64,000 nucleotides of DNA from Bin55 sp963667455. Lineage in GTDB: Bacteria > Pseudomonadota > Gammaproteobacteria > Pseudomonadales > Azotimanducaceae. A model generated the notes under the pieces. The model ran no database searches, had not been told where the DNA came from, and saw nothing but the letters and a program-made list of their open reading frames with translations. Position numbers and translations under genes: made by a program. Numbering within the stretch: position 1 is the first letter of the stretch; every line of letters begins with the position of its first letter. Positions 36,201 to 44,567 of the stretch are shown here, piece by piece. Where the stretch lies: assembly GCA_963667455.2 (NCBI GenBank), contig CAXXFR010000029.1:481860-545859 (forward strand). The letters are read 5' to 3'.

Positions 36201-36726
36201 GGAGGAGCATGACCAAGGAGAAATAGAAGACGACATTCACCGGGATGTCGATCAATAGCAGATTGACGCAAGACATCAGTTCTGGAATCGATCCATACCC
36301 CATGTCGAGCACTCCTCCGAGGACGAGAACCGCCAGGATCAGTAAGAGGTTCCCTGCACAGGTGCTAACAACGAGAATTGACATGCCAAACAGAGTGCCT
36401 GCATTCCACGAGACTTCGCTGTATTGCTTACTCTGAACCGACTCCATCGCTGAGGATCGGTCAACACTCTTTGCGAAGATCATGGCTACTGCTATTACTA
36501 ATAACTGGAGCAACAGGAAGTGAGATAGATCGATGTTGCCAATCAAGTACTCCATGTTGTTGTATCCCAAAGTAGCCGACCTAGCCGTGAACTGATGCTG
36601 GTAAATAATTGCAGTAACAAACGTGAACTGCACTATGGCAGTGAAGATCAGAATTAGAATCTTGAAAGCACTACCTCTCCTCACTTCGGTAATCGTGCAT
36701 TTCGCAATTATTAGGAACTCGTTCAT
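33289..36726 (-). CDS. ABC-2 permease fused to M1-like and golvesin-like domains
   Basis: A 1145-residue protein. About six hydrophobic segments in the first 290 residues form an ABC-2 type permease (KILILIFTAIVQFTFVTAII near the start). The next part resembles the extracellular M1 aminopeptidase-like region of ABC permease/M1 proteins, with EVPTHLRLVGGLDMPFLYSL where the peptidase has its substrate strand, but no HExxH zinc motif, so it is probably not a peptidase. The C-terminus (about 1010-1140: WSLEYYFPESFALVDRYGVH, GEWVHLGNFELSNSTVEL, VRIADAIRW) looks like a golvesin C-terminal domain. No ABC ATPase gene is adjacent, so it is an orphan. The gene looks more AT-rich than its neighbours, which suggests horizontal transfer. 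Substrate unknown. Confidence 0.7.
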   Translation of the reverse strand: MNEFLIIAKCTITEVRRGSAFKILILIFTAIVQFTFVTAIIYQHQFTARSATLGYNNMEYLIGNIDLSHFLLLQLLVIAVAMIFAKSVDRSSAMESVQSKQYSEVSWNAGTLFGMSILVVSTCAGNLLLILAVLVLGGVLDMGYGSIPELMSCVNLLLIDIPVNVVFYFSLVMLLQKLIRQQSLVAIFAIVIAMCHLALIQAVSFAWREVFSYSTFSSTLVSDILPSLGTVGVVLSRLNWILVSLGLLLVVALLGMRTDLRSRSCGRIGIGMLVLGMAGFCAHGYLVFDAGRTVGQVAAKHKSVSEQSPLDLLALSGRVEIVPGVRLTLDVDLTVENRESKPLDALLFSLNPGMRLDYVGIGDSQTTFVFEDGLVEIPLSGSDQKEQEWTVSIQAEGDPDVYFGYPEPVWDYLRDGGVSGQAPKLLGIHNSIFDHRFVALMPGSRWYPVPVESLSNSEIARHDTHQVDVVISVKGDDWTVAGPGKMVGENDDWAQYDIKTEGEIQHFAIIASLFSSTETRLGATTIESLVHKRHARKSGGGPAVLNRLVSHLPERIVELKELGYTLPYHSLTLVEVPTHLRLVGGLDMPFLYSLPGIVLVRESGFPTTDFGNIRRRLDRADLTEEERELRFAELIEDYDYWNILGGNLLEAVIKQFVPVQNRGDVWESSLFSFFEMLLITEKLTGSNSYYNPPDIQFIQEVADMTIMHPIFVLDRVLRINDQYDPANLRNQSYKRFELTEEAFLVNSMSVSEILQSENSMLRSVARVFRLVPTYWALEHLYDTSEIVEWIRLKREALEMDSSNDRVLADYRAGKDDVDQMIPLYEEWIQAREAPSFKFSELELQQVFVEDTSLKYKATFYVRNDSDVNGLLTFAIDGYLETVDTNLSVVIPGRTSRRIHLYSEEEIFAISIYTFFSKRRGVFLEPPDSYFEDKKDVVVEEQTAPLMEEASWIENDHTTVVVDNLDGGFSLIDWEEDADPGLFERIRWPWQPARPLDRKVKGMWSFDWIDLDANSSWRLIADSWAPTYGRDRNSAVATTGGSVEVARFSADIPISGKWSLEYYFPESFALVDRYGVHNFVIRQARLEHSVQVGPSTSGEWVHLGNFELSNSTVELDLISVKPSNAVRIADAIRWKLVEVTEDKDLR

Positions 36727-37159
36727 TGTCGCAACCTGTTTGTTTCAAACTGTTTTCGTCGACAACGCCTCCTTTGCCCATGTGGGCACAGAGTTTGGAA
36801 CAATCACATCACGTGGATTGCTTTGGGAGTAAATAGGCATGCATACAAGCTGGCAACTCGAGAAGATCTCGACCTGCACGGGCCGGTGCTTGTGATGTTC
36901 ACGGATGAACGGGAAGCTAGCGGGCTCTCGCTCTCATCAATCGTACAGAGAGACCGTCAAACGGCGAACAAATCGACGTGCGCAACCAAGAGTATCTGGT
37001 TGTCGTACCCGTAGTGCTCCCGCTGTCTAAAACGCCAGCAAAGAGCATCGAACCAACGATTCAATGCGAATCGCTTAGACTGCAAGCGACACTGAGAAGC
37101 TTGAGGGCCGACTTCCTCTTTCGGATTCAGTTAGCCCAATAAGCCGAGATGGAAGTTGC
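36727..37159. other. Gap upstream of ABC permease gene, possible eroded frame
   Basis: No intact gene supported. On the plus strand a frame from 36921 to 37142 (containing NGEQIDVRNQEYLVVVPVVL and ending LRADFLFRIQLAQ) looks protein-like but has no start codon, and stops precede it. An overlapping frame upstream (LATREDLDLHGPVLVMFTDE) could be its shifted 5' part. I do not recognise the product. Confidence 0.3.
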
Positions 37160-38305
37160 CTAAGCGGCAGCTCGCTCCAAGATGTGTATCCCGCAAGCAC
37201 TACCAAGACCAATCACATGGGTGAGGCCGATCTGCGCTCCGTCCACCTGACGAGCTCCAGCTTCGCCACGTAGATGCGTCGAGACCTCGTACATGTTCGC
37301 AATCCCAGTGGCACCTAGTGGATGGCCTTTCGACAACAGTCCACCCGATACATTCACCGGAGTGCTCCCGCCTAGCGCTACTTCACCATCGTCGATCATG
37401 CGACCGGCTTCGCCGTCGTCGCACAGACCCAGGTTTTCGTAGTGCAGGATTTCCGCTGTTGCAAAGCAGTCGTGCAATTCGACAAGATCAATGTCTTCAG
37501 GTCCGACACCGGCCATCTCGTAGGCGGCCTTCGATGCGTTGCGCGTGCAAGTGTTCACGTCCGGCATGACCAGGTCGCGTTCCTGCCACGGATCTGATGT
37601 CAAGACAGATGCTCGAACCTTGACGGCCCGCGACATCAATCCCAGCTCCTTCGCCTTCTTCTCGGATGCAATAACTGCTGCAGCCGAGCCGTCAACGTTC
37701 ACGGAGCACATCAGCTTCGTGTTGGGATACGAAATCATCTCTGCGTTCATCACTGTTTCCAGCGGCGTCTCAATCTGATACATCGCCTTCGGATTCATCG
37801 TCGAGTGATGGTGATTCTTCACGCTCACCTTCGCGAATTGCTCGAAAGTCGTACCGTATTGACGCGTGTGCTCAAGCCCAGCTTCAGCAAAGACGGAAGG
37901 CATGGTTCCCGATCCCAGCAACCCTTCCCTGGATATTCCGCGTCCACCTCCGCCACCGCCAAGCAGTCCTCTACCCATCTGTTCTACGCCTACAGCGAGA
38001 ACGATGTCATAGAGCTCCGCCTTGACCGAAGCCCAAGCCTCGCGAAATGCGGTTGCACCAGTAGCACAAGCATTCGACACGTTGACCACCGGAATACCGG
38101 TCTGTCCAATCTGCTGCAGAATCCTTTGACCAACCATGCCGCTGGCTTGGTTGAGATTTCCGCAGTACAGAGCCTGCATGTCTTGAATCTTGAGGCCGCA
38201 GTCGTCGAGCGCAAGCAATGCTGCTTCTGCGCCGAGTTGAGGGACGTTCTTCTCTGGATACCGTCCAAACTTGATCATGTCGACACCGACAATGTATGCG
38301 TCCAT
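37160..38305 (-). CDS. Thiolase family protein (SCP2/acetyl-CoA acetyltransferase type)
   Basis: A 381-residue thiolase-fold enzyme that would condense or cleave acyl-CoA thioesters. The nucleophile cysteine is in SNACATGATAFREAW (about residue 80). Other motifs are ELHDCFATAE, GGLLSKGHPLGATG with the catalytic histidine, and GLGSACGIHIL near the end. It belongs to the SCP2-thiolase-like group that partners with DUF35 zinc-ribbon proteins; such a gene (38321-38746) lies 15 bp upstream on the same strand, so the two probably form a complex. Substrate cannot be read from the sequence. A glycine tract (LLGGGGGGRG) around 113-122 is unusual. Confidence 0.88.
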   Translation of the reverse strand: MDAYIVGVDMIKFGRYPEKNVPQLGAEAALLALDDCGLKIQDMQALYCGNLNQASGMVGQRILQQIGQTGIPVVNVSNACATGATAFREAWASVKAELYDIVLAVGVEQMGRGLLGGGGGGRGISREGLLGSGTMPSVFAEAGLEHTRQYGTTFEQFAKVSVKNHHHSTMNPKAMYQIETPLETVMNAEMISYPNTKLMCSVNVDGSAAAVIASEKKAKELGLMSRAVKVRASVLTSDPWQERDLVMPDVNTCTRNASKAAYEMAGVGPEDIDLVELHDCFATAEILHYENLGLCDDGEAGRMIDDGEVALGGSTPVNVSGGLLSKGHPLGATGIANMYEVSTHLRGEAGARQVDGAQIGLTHVIGLGSACGIHILERAAA

Positions 38306-38320
38306 ATTTATTCCCTCCTA

Positions 38321-38746
38321 CTACTGCGTTGTGTTCGCTGGCCGGAAAAAGAACGCCATGTAGCTGTTTCCTTCGCCGTCCTTTCGACCTAAAGCATCTC
38401 GATAGACAACTTCGACCGGCATGTCGAATTCAATCGACTCTGGGTCGGGTTCGACATCGACAAGGTTGCCCTTCACCGTCCCGCCTCCCTCGAGATCGAC
38501 AATGGCCGAAACATACGGCACATCGATTCCCGGAAACGAACGATGAACAATGGAATATGCATAGAGCTTACCGTTGTTGGAGAGGCGAATAGCTTTCATA
38601 CTGTTTCGCGCTCCGCACTTCGAGCAATGATCTCGCGATCCTAAGAAAACCGCTCCACACACCTGACAACGATGACCCTCGAGATAAGGGTCGCCGTTCT
38701 CGGGCAACTTCAGGTATTCAACTGCAGGAAGTGGCCGGTCAGACAA
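38321..38746 (-). CDS. Zn-ribbon OB-fold protein (DUF35), thiolase partner
   Basis: A 141-residue protein with a rubredoxin-like zinc ribbon (CQVCGAVFLGSRDHCSKCGA, about residues 28-47) followed by an OB-fold (VHRSFPGIDVPYVSAIVDLE). DUF35 proteins accompany thiolases and help channel acyl-CoA. The start is TTG 38746 (reading SDRPLPAVEYLKLPENGD); no ATG is available and an in-frame stop lies about 11 codons upstream. A damaged relative of its first 15 codons lies at 44308-44355 with the same TTG, which supports this start. Confidence 0.87.
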   Translation of the reverse strand: MSDRPLPAVEYLKLPENGDPYLEGHRCQVCGAVFLGSRDHCSKCGARNSMKAIRLSNNGKLYAYSIVHRSFPGIDVPYVSAIVDLEGGGTVKGNLVDVEPDPESIEFDMPVEVVYRDALGRKDGEGNSYMAFFFRPANTTQ

Positions 38747-39234
38747 TGAATATTCCAGACATGCTGTTAGGTCAAGCTAAGTATACGATGTTGGAGGCAT
38801 ACGGGAGTCTTCTCGGAGTGAATTCCGGGGCAATTGCGTAAGAATTATCCATCGTTCTTATTGGCTTGCTGACGTGGGGGCAACGAGAATTGGAAAGCGC
38901 TGCGGCTGGCTTCTTGCGACTGGAAGAGCCGTGTTCTCGGCGATGTGAACTGGTACACTGATGCGAGGCAGACGCATGAAGCTGCAACCTGCCCGCGTAC
39001 ACAATCCTTCTTCACGCCATCCACGGTTTCGGAGCGTGTTGCACAAGTGGGTCTCCTAAACCGGTCGCACCTAACCTTCGACGAGTTCCTCGAGTGTCGA
39101 GTGTAACGTTCGATTCCTGAACGCGGTCACCGACCGATAGGACAAGCTGAAGAGCTACTCGACCGACAATTTCCGCATCGTCATGCACCAAGGGACCGAC
39201 CCTTGGTGGTGCAATCGTCATAGAAGAAAGAAAC
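38747..39234. other. 488-bp gap between divergent DUF35 and DUF5916 genes
   Basis: Promoter region for both flanking genes; no gene supported. The first 50 bp (38747-38795) resemble 44356-44405. A 74-codon frame on the minus strand at 39012-39236 has no recognisable homology. No clear -35/-10 pair was found by eye. Confidence 0.4.
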
Positions 39235-41370
39235 ATGTTAGTTCCCGGAGCATATGTTCACCGTCTCCTCGGGGTGCTTCTCACACTGTTCTGCATGGTG
39301 GCATATGCACAGAGCGATCCCACTTCTCGCTCTGAAACAACCGCACTGGTGCTGTCCGCGACCCCTGAACTAGACGGCAAGGTTCAGGGAGACCCTGTAT
39401 GGGAAGCAGAAGTACCGATTTCGAACTTCAGTCAATTGCGTCCCGAAAACGGAGAGCCCGCATCCCATCGCACCGAGGTTTACTTTGGCTTCACTGAATC
39501 GGCTCTGTACATAGCGTTCCTGTGCTTCCACGATGATCCCAGTCAGATTGTCGTCTCTAGCAACGGCGAGCTATCGGATTCTGTCGCAGTAGTACTGGAC
39601 ACCTTCTTGAACGGTCGCACTGGGTTTGTGTTTGCAACCAGCCCAAACGGACCGCTTTGGGACGGAGCTCTCTCCGGCGGCAACACGGATTGGAACTGGT
39701 CGACCACCTGGCGGGTAGAGTCAATTCGTACGCCGTTCGGCTGGAGCGCGGAAATGGAAATTCCGTTTAGCTCTTTACGCTATGGACGCGACAAAGCACA
39801 AACATGGGGAGTGAACATTGCACGAGTAACTATTGCTGACAACGAGACTTCCTATTGGTCCCCAATTCCTGCCCAGTTCAGCATGTTCCGAATCGATCTA
39901 GCGGGTCGGATTCATGGCATTAAGGTTCCCTCCATGAATCGAAGTCTTCAGTTCACCCCCTACGTACGAACTGGCGATGTTCAGTCCGATTTCTCCGAGG
40001 ATGACCAGGGTAGTGATGCTGGATTTGACGTGAAGTACTCGATCACGTCGGGCTTGACTTTGGATGCAACCTATAACACCGACTTCGCTCAGGTGGAGTC
40101 GGACCAACTGCAGGTGAATCTCGGTCGCTACGCCCTGTTCTTTCCAGAGACTCGACCGTTCTTTCTGGAGAATCAAGGCTTGTTCACGGTTGGAGTGCCT
40201 TGGCAGACGCAACTGTTTCACAGCCGACGAATCGGTATAGCACCCAATGGACAGCGACTGCGGATCGATGGAGGTGTTCGCATCACGGGGAAAATCGTGG
40301 GTCAGACGAACTTGGGGTTTCTCCAGATGAGATCCGACTCCAACGGAAGCGGCAAATCGGACTTCACAGTTCTCCGATTGAGTAGAGACCTGCAGAACAG
40401 ATCCTCGATTGGCTTTCTCGGATCAAGAAGACAAGACAGTCATTCAACCGGCGACACATTGGGCTTAAACGGTTCCTTTGGGATCGGAGAACGCACCGAT
40501 GTCCACACTTTTTTAGCCGCGACTCGAAGCGATGCATACCGTTCAGACGAACACGCGTTCAACGTCTACATGAACCACAGCTCGCCCACTTGGAAATACC
40601 AAGCATGGATCCATGAAGTAGGCAAAGGATTCAATCCCGAAGTTGGCTTTGTGTCTCGAAGAAACAAGAGAACGACTGGTGGAGTACTGCAGTACACGCA
40701 CGCGGTCGACGACTTTATTGGACTCAAGGAGTGGAACCAGTTCTACACCTTCAGCATGACGCGAAACTTGGACGGCTTTCTGGAAAATCGTGATCTTCAT
40801 CTTGAGATTTGGCCTGTCTGGGACAATGGTGCGGACGGTTGGGTGGCTGTTGACTTCCTATACGAGGAGGTCCGGGATCCCTTCCCTGTAGCAGGTGTCC
40901 TGATACTGCCCGGAAAGTACCGCACCAAGCAGTTCGTGCTTGGGGCAAATCTTCCGAATACCCAACGAATTCGGGGCGGAGTCTTTCTATCCAATGGAGG
41001 GTTCTACAACGGAAGCCTCTTGAACACGAACGTCTTTTTTAGCTATCAGCAAGATGAAGCGCTGAGCTTCAGTATGGGATACCAACACCGGAAAATCGGT
41101 TTTCCGACGTTGGACAAGGACGTCACAGCGGCGAACGGCAATGTGGGATTTGCGTACTCATTCACTCCACAGAGCGGAATCTTTGGACAGATTCAACGCA
41201 ATCGCATTGACGACATATGGTCCGTCAATCTACGCTATCGGTGGCAAAGGAACGCCAATTCCGGACTATATCTGGTCTATTCCTATCTCGGTCTTGGTAC
41301 AGACGATGACACCTTGGAGCATCAGGAACTTGTCGTCAAGTACAGTCATACGTTCAACGTGCTGAACTAA
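39235..41370 (+). CDS. DUF5916 outer-membrane-type protein with CBM9-like domain
   Basis: A 711-residue exported protein. The signal peptide has a hydrophobic stretch LLGVLLTLFCMVAYA with likely cleavage after Ala25. Residues about 40-220 form a carbohydrate-binding-family-9-like domain (ELDGKVQGDPVWEAEVPISN; WSAEMEIPFSSLRYG; WGVNIARV). The remainder (FAQVESDQLQVNLGRYALFF, PETRPFFLENQGLF) is the DUF5916 part, rich in alternating beta strands and consistent with an outer-membrane barrel. The biological role of the family is not known to me. It is one of few plus-strand genes in the island and is convergent with the RND remnant. Confidence 0.8.
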   Translation: MLVPGAYVHRLLGVLLTLFCMVAYAQSDPTSRSETTALVLSATPELDGKVQGDPVWEAEVPISNFSQLRPENGEPASHRTEVYFGFTESALYIAFLCFHDDPSQIVVSSNGELSDSVAVVLDTFLNGRTGFVFATSPNGPLWDGALSGGNTDWNWSTTWRVESIRTPFGWSAEMEIPFSSLRYGRDKAQTWGVNIARVTIADNETSYWSPIPAQFSMFRIDLAGRIHGIKVPSMNRSLQFTPYVRTGDVQSDFSEDDQGSDAGFDVKYSITSGLTLDATYNTDFAQVESDQLQVNLGRYALFFPETRPFFLENQGLFTVGVPWQTQLFHSRRIGIAPNGQRLRIDGGVRITGKIVGQTNLGFLQMRSDSNGSGKSDFTVLRLSRDLQNRSSIGFLGSRRQDSHSTGDTLGLNGSFGIGERTDVHTFLAATRSDAYRSDEHAFNVYMNHSSPTWKYQAWIHEVGKGFNPEVGFVSRRNKRTTGGVLQYTHAVDDFIGLKEWNQFYTFSMTRNLDGFLENRDLHLEIWPVWDNGADGWVAVDFLYEEVRDPFPVAGVLILPGKYRTKQFVLGANLPNTQRIRGGVFLSNGGFYNGSLLNTNVFFSYQQDEALSFSMGYQHRKIGFPTLDKDVTAANGNVGFAYSFTPQSGIFGQIQRNRIDDIWSVNLRYRWQRNANSGLYLVYSYLGLGTDDDTLEHQELVVKYSHTFNVLN

Positions 41371-41449
41371 GTATTGGAATGCCACTTTCAGCACTTGGTG
41401 GCAGCGCAATTGCGACTCGATCTGCTCCGACCTGAAGGAGTATGGGCTA

Positions 41450-44242
41450 CTACTCCCTGCGACCCTCGACGAACATTACCAGCGCAGGCAAGAACAGAAG
41501 CACGAACACCGTCGCGAATATCAGTCCGCCAAACATGCTGACTACCAATGGGATCAGGAAGAGCAATTCGTCGCTGCGTTCGTAGAGCATTGGCGACAAT
41601 CCCAAAAGGGTTGTCAGAGTGGTCAAGAGCACCGCACGGAATCGATGGTGCGAGGCAGCCGCCACTGCAGCAATGGCGGGGAGCTGCGCTTCTTCTCGCC
41701 GAAGCACGTTGTAGCGATGTAGTAGAACCAATGCGTCGTTGACGATGATTCCACTGACTCCGATGACGCCGAACAAGGAAATCGCCGAGAAATTCCACCC
41801 CAAAACGAAGTGCAGGAACAAGGCTCCCGACAACGCAACCGGAATGCCCGCCACGGCGACGAGAGGTCTCCAATAGCTCCGTAGGAATGCGGCCATAAGG
41901 GCATACATGATCAACAACACAATCGGAACCAAGATGGCCAAGGTCTCGAACAGAACGCGTTCGGAGCGGGCACCGAGATCGGCTTCGATCGCAAGATCCG
42001 GATAGCGATCCTTGAGCGTTGGGATGGCATTTGTGCCCACGAGGCGTCGAGCTTTCATGGGAGTAATGACGGAGGAGTCAGCAAATGCGCTTACCAATGC
42101 AGCCTGCTTGCCGTCGACTCGTGTCAGAGTTTGAAAATCACGTTTTTCGTTCAGGGTCGCCACAGATGCCAGGGGAATTTCACCCCCACGGGGGAGACGT
42201 ATGCGTAAGTCATTCAATTCTTCGAGACTGTGTCGCTGTTCACGCGCGAAACGCACCATCACACCGATTTCGTCTCGACCCCGTTGAATCCGTTGAATTT
42301 CCAACCCAACGTAGTGTGCTCGCAGTTGAGTAGCAACAACGCCAGCGGTTACACCAGCGGCTTCTCCAACGTCGTTAACATCGATTTCAAAATGTCTCTT
42401 GCCGAGCACTAGAGAATTTGATACTTCAAATAGACCCCCGATATCGTGGAGATAGGATGTTAGCTCGTTCGAGGCAGCTTGCAATACATCAGCGTCAGGA
42501 TGCACCAAGGCATAGGCGACGTTGGGTTGCGCAATGAATTGGCGAATCTCCAGCTTTTCGGGTTTGGACACACGTCCAATGAGGTCCCGCCACGCACGTT
42601 CAACGTGATCTGGACCCACCTTTCGCAACGGGCGTTTATTGAGATGGAGCGTGACTGATGCCTTGTGGGTGGTCGAAGCATGTTTGGAGAGTCTTAGGCC
42701 AGCCTCTACTTGATTCTCAGTTAAGTCTCCGACGGTAATGCTGATGTGTTTTACGGAAGTGCCTTCTAGTTGCTCATTGAGTTCCCGACCGGCCCCGACC
42801 AACTGATCGACGACGGATCGAGTCTCTGCAATCGGTGTACCAACTGGGAGCTCAATATCGGCTGTTATGGCATCTGTCGTATTTCCTACATCGAACATGA
42901 TCACACGCACTGCGCCCGAGCCAACCAGAGGCAAACTGGCGAGCACTGCCACAATACCGATCGCCAATGTGAGCAGTGTGTGCCGCACGGCCCAGGAAAC
43001 CATCGGTGCAACCACACGTTCTCGGATGCCATCCAGACCTTGCCGTACTCGAGCTTGGAAGTTGCTCAGCGGCGCTACGTTCCAAGCTGATCTATGCGAC
43101 AGATGAGCAGGAAGAATGAAGAAGGCTTCGATTAGCGAAACCACCAGTACAAACACTACTACGTAGGGAAGTACCTGAAGCATTTGCAATCGACCCGCTG
43201 TCAAGAACAAGAACGGTATGAAGGCGACGATTGTTGTCAATACTCCAATCGTTATCGGCCCAACTACTCCTCGAGCACCTGCAATGGCCGCTTCCAACGG
43301 CGACTTCCCCTTAGCCCGTTCTACAGCAATGTTTTCGCCAACGACCACCGCGTCGTCCACTACGATCCCGACCAACATGAACATGGCAAATATCGTTATC
43401 GAGTTGATGCTGAGGTCGGCCAATCCGAAAAAGAGAAGCCCTCCGACGAAGGAAATCGGTATACACGCGGCAATCCAAAACGCCACCCGAAGATCAAAAA
43501 CAAGAACTAGGCAGGCAAGTACTAGAACAATGCTCGCCAGTATGTTCTTGAGGACCGTTTGCAAGATATTTTCGATTGTTGAAACGTTGTCGCTGAACAC
43601 GTCAAGTTCCACACCGTCCGGTACTTGATACCCACTCAGCGCATCACGAACAGCCTTTGACACTTCGTGCTTCGACTTTCCAACTACAGCATCGACGGCC
43701 ACCCAAATTGCAGGTTTACCGTCGAATTCTGTGATCAAGTCTTGATCCTTAAATCCATCGTGCACCTGTGCGACATCGCCCAATCGCAGAATCGTCCCGT
43801 CAAATCGAGTGATCAATGGGATGTCTTTGAACTCATCTCCGATACGACGCTTAGCAACAGTCTGCAGGACGATTCCGCCTGACTCGGTTCGCATTTCGCC
43901 CATCGTCACGTTCAGCGATGCCGACTGAACGAGCCGAGCGACTTCGCCTAGAGTAAGGTTGTTCTGCCGCAGCTTCTCCTCGCTTAGTTCAATGGATATT
44001 TCTCGATCTCGCTGTCCTACCAAAGTCACATTCGAGACTGATGGCAACGTCAAGAGGCTATCCTGAAGTTGCTCCGAAACTTGGCGAAGTTGCTCTGCAT
44101 TGAGGAGATGCGACGACACTGCGAGTCGAATGGCCTCGCTGGTGGTGAGTACCAACGCGACTTCGGGTTGCTCTGCAGTAACCGGTGGGGAATTTTCGAT
44201 TCTGTCGACTGCTCTTTGAACGTCGTTGACAACTCCATCCAC
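41450..44242 (-). pseudogene. RND efflux permease, 5'-truncated
   Basis: Inner-membrane proton-driven RND transporter of the HAE1 type, reduced to about 930 residues from the usual 1030-1050. The frame begins inside the first porter subdomain (DVDGVVNDVQRAVDRIENSP). Weak homology continues upstream to about 44275 (RLVTVSLEVDPFTDV) and an in-frame stop lies at 44297-44299. About 105 residues, including the first transmembrane helix, are missing. The rest is intact: FAMFMLVGIVVDDAVVVGEN (TM4 with the paired Asp) and FGVIGVSGIIVNDALVLLH (TM10). No membrane-fusion gene is adjacent. A GTG at 44242 could start translation, but without TM1 function is unlikely. Confidence 0.8.
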
Positions 44243-44307
44243 ATCCGTAAATGGATCAACTTCTAAGCTAACAGTGACTAATCTCTGATGAAGTAGTTAG
44301 TTCTATC

Positions 44308-44355
44308 CTAGGGCAAGTTCGAACCCTCAACAGCAGGAAGCAGTCGGTCAGACAA
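44308..44355 (-). pseudogene. Relic of a second DUF35 gene 5' end
   Basis: Minus-strand codons from TTG 44355 read SDRLLPAVE, then GSNLP and a stop, matching SDRPLPAVE at the start of the intact DUF35 gene at 38746. Similarity extends about 50 bp upstream (the shared block GGTCAGACAATGAAT and GACATGCTG). It directly abuts the broken 5' end of the RND gene, so a deletion or recombination joined the two. Confidence 0.65.
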
Positions 44356-44491
44356 TGAATGGATCCGACATGCTGCTATGTTCATCAATGAATACGCACG
44401 TTGGCGACAAGCTGTGTCGTCTCGGCGGAGAGAATTCAACGCTGACGGAAGAGCTCCGTCAGGAGGACTGGAAAGCTCTGTCGCACTCAAC

Positions 44492-44528
44492 AAAAAAGCC
44501 GAGGCACAGCGTTCTGTGTGCCCCGGCT
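44492..44528 (-). terminator. Rho-independent terminator of the str operon after tuf
   Basis: On the minus strand a 12-bp stem (AGCCGGGGCACA / TGTGCCTCGGCT, one G-T wobble) is followed directly by six T residues. It begins about 40 nt after the tuf stop. This is the strongest terminator in the window and ends str transcription before the accessory block. Confidence 0.9.
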
Positions 44529-44567
44529 CGTCTTCTTGTGGCGAGTCTCAGCTAGCCATTTCTGAAG

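Larger units (their letters stand above)
44243..44567. other. Gap between RND remnant and tuf
   Basis: Contains, from left to right, the lost RND 5' junction (about 44275-44307), the DUF35 relic (44308-44355) with its old upstream region, and the tuf terminator (44492-44528). No intact gene. Confidence 0.6.

Noticed and set aside
36921..37142. Plus-strand frame with a protein-like composition (VRNQEYLVVVPVVL), possible toxin-type gene
   Set aside because: No start codon, stops immediately upstream, no recognisable family. Kept only as a remark in the gap entry.
39012..39236. 74-codon minus-strand frame in the gap before the DUF5916 gene
   Set aside because: No homology recognised and it runs into the ribosome-binding region of the opposite gene.
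41450..44242. Intact RND efflux pump
   Set aside because: The frame lacks the first transmembrane helix and part of the porter domain, and there is an in-frame stop 55 bp upstream of the first possible start.
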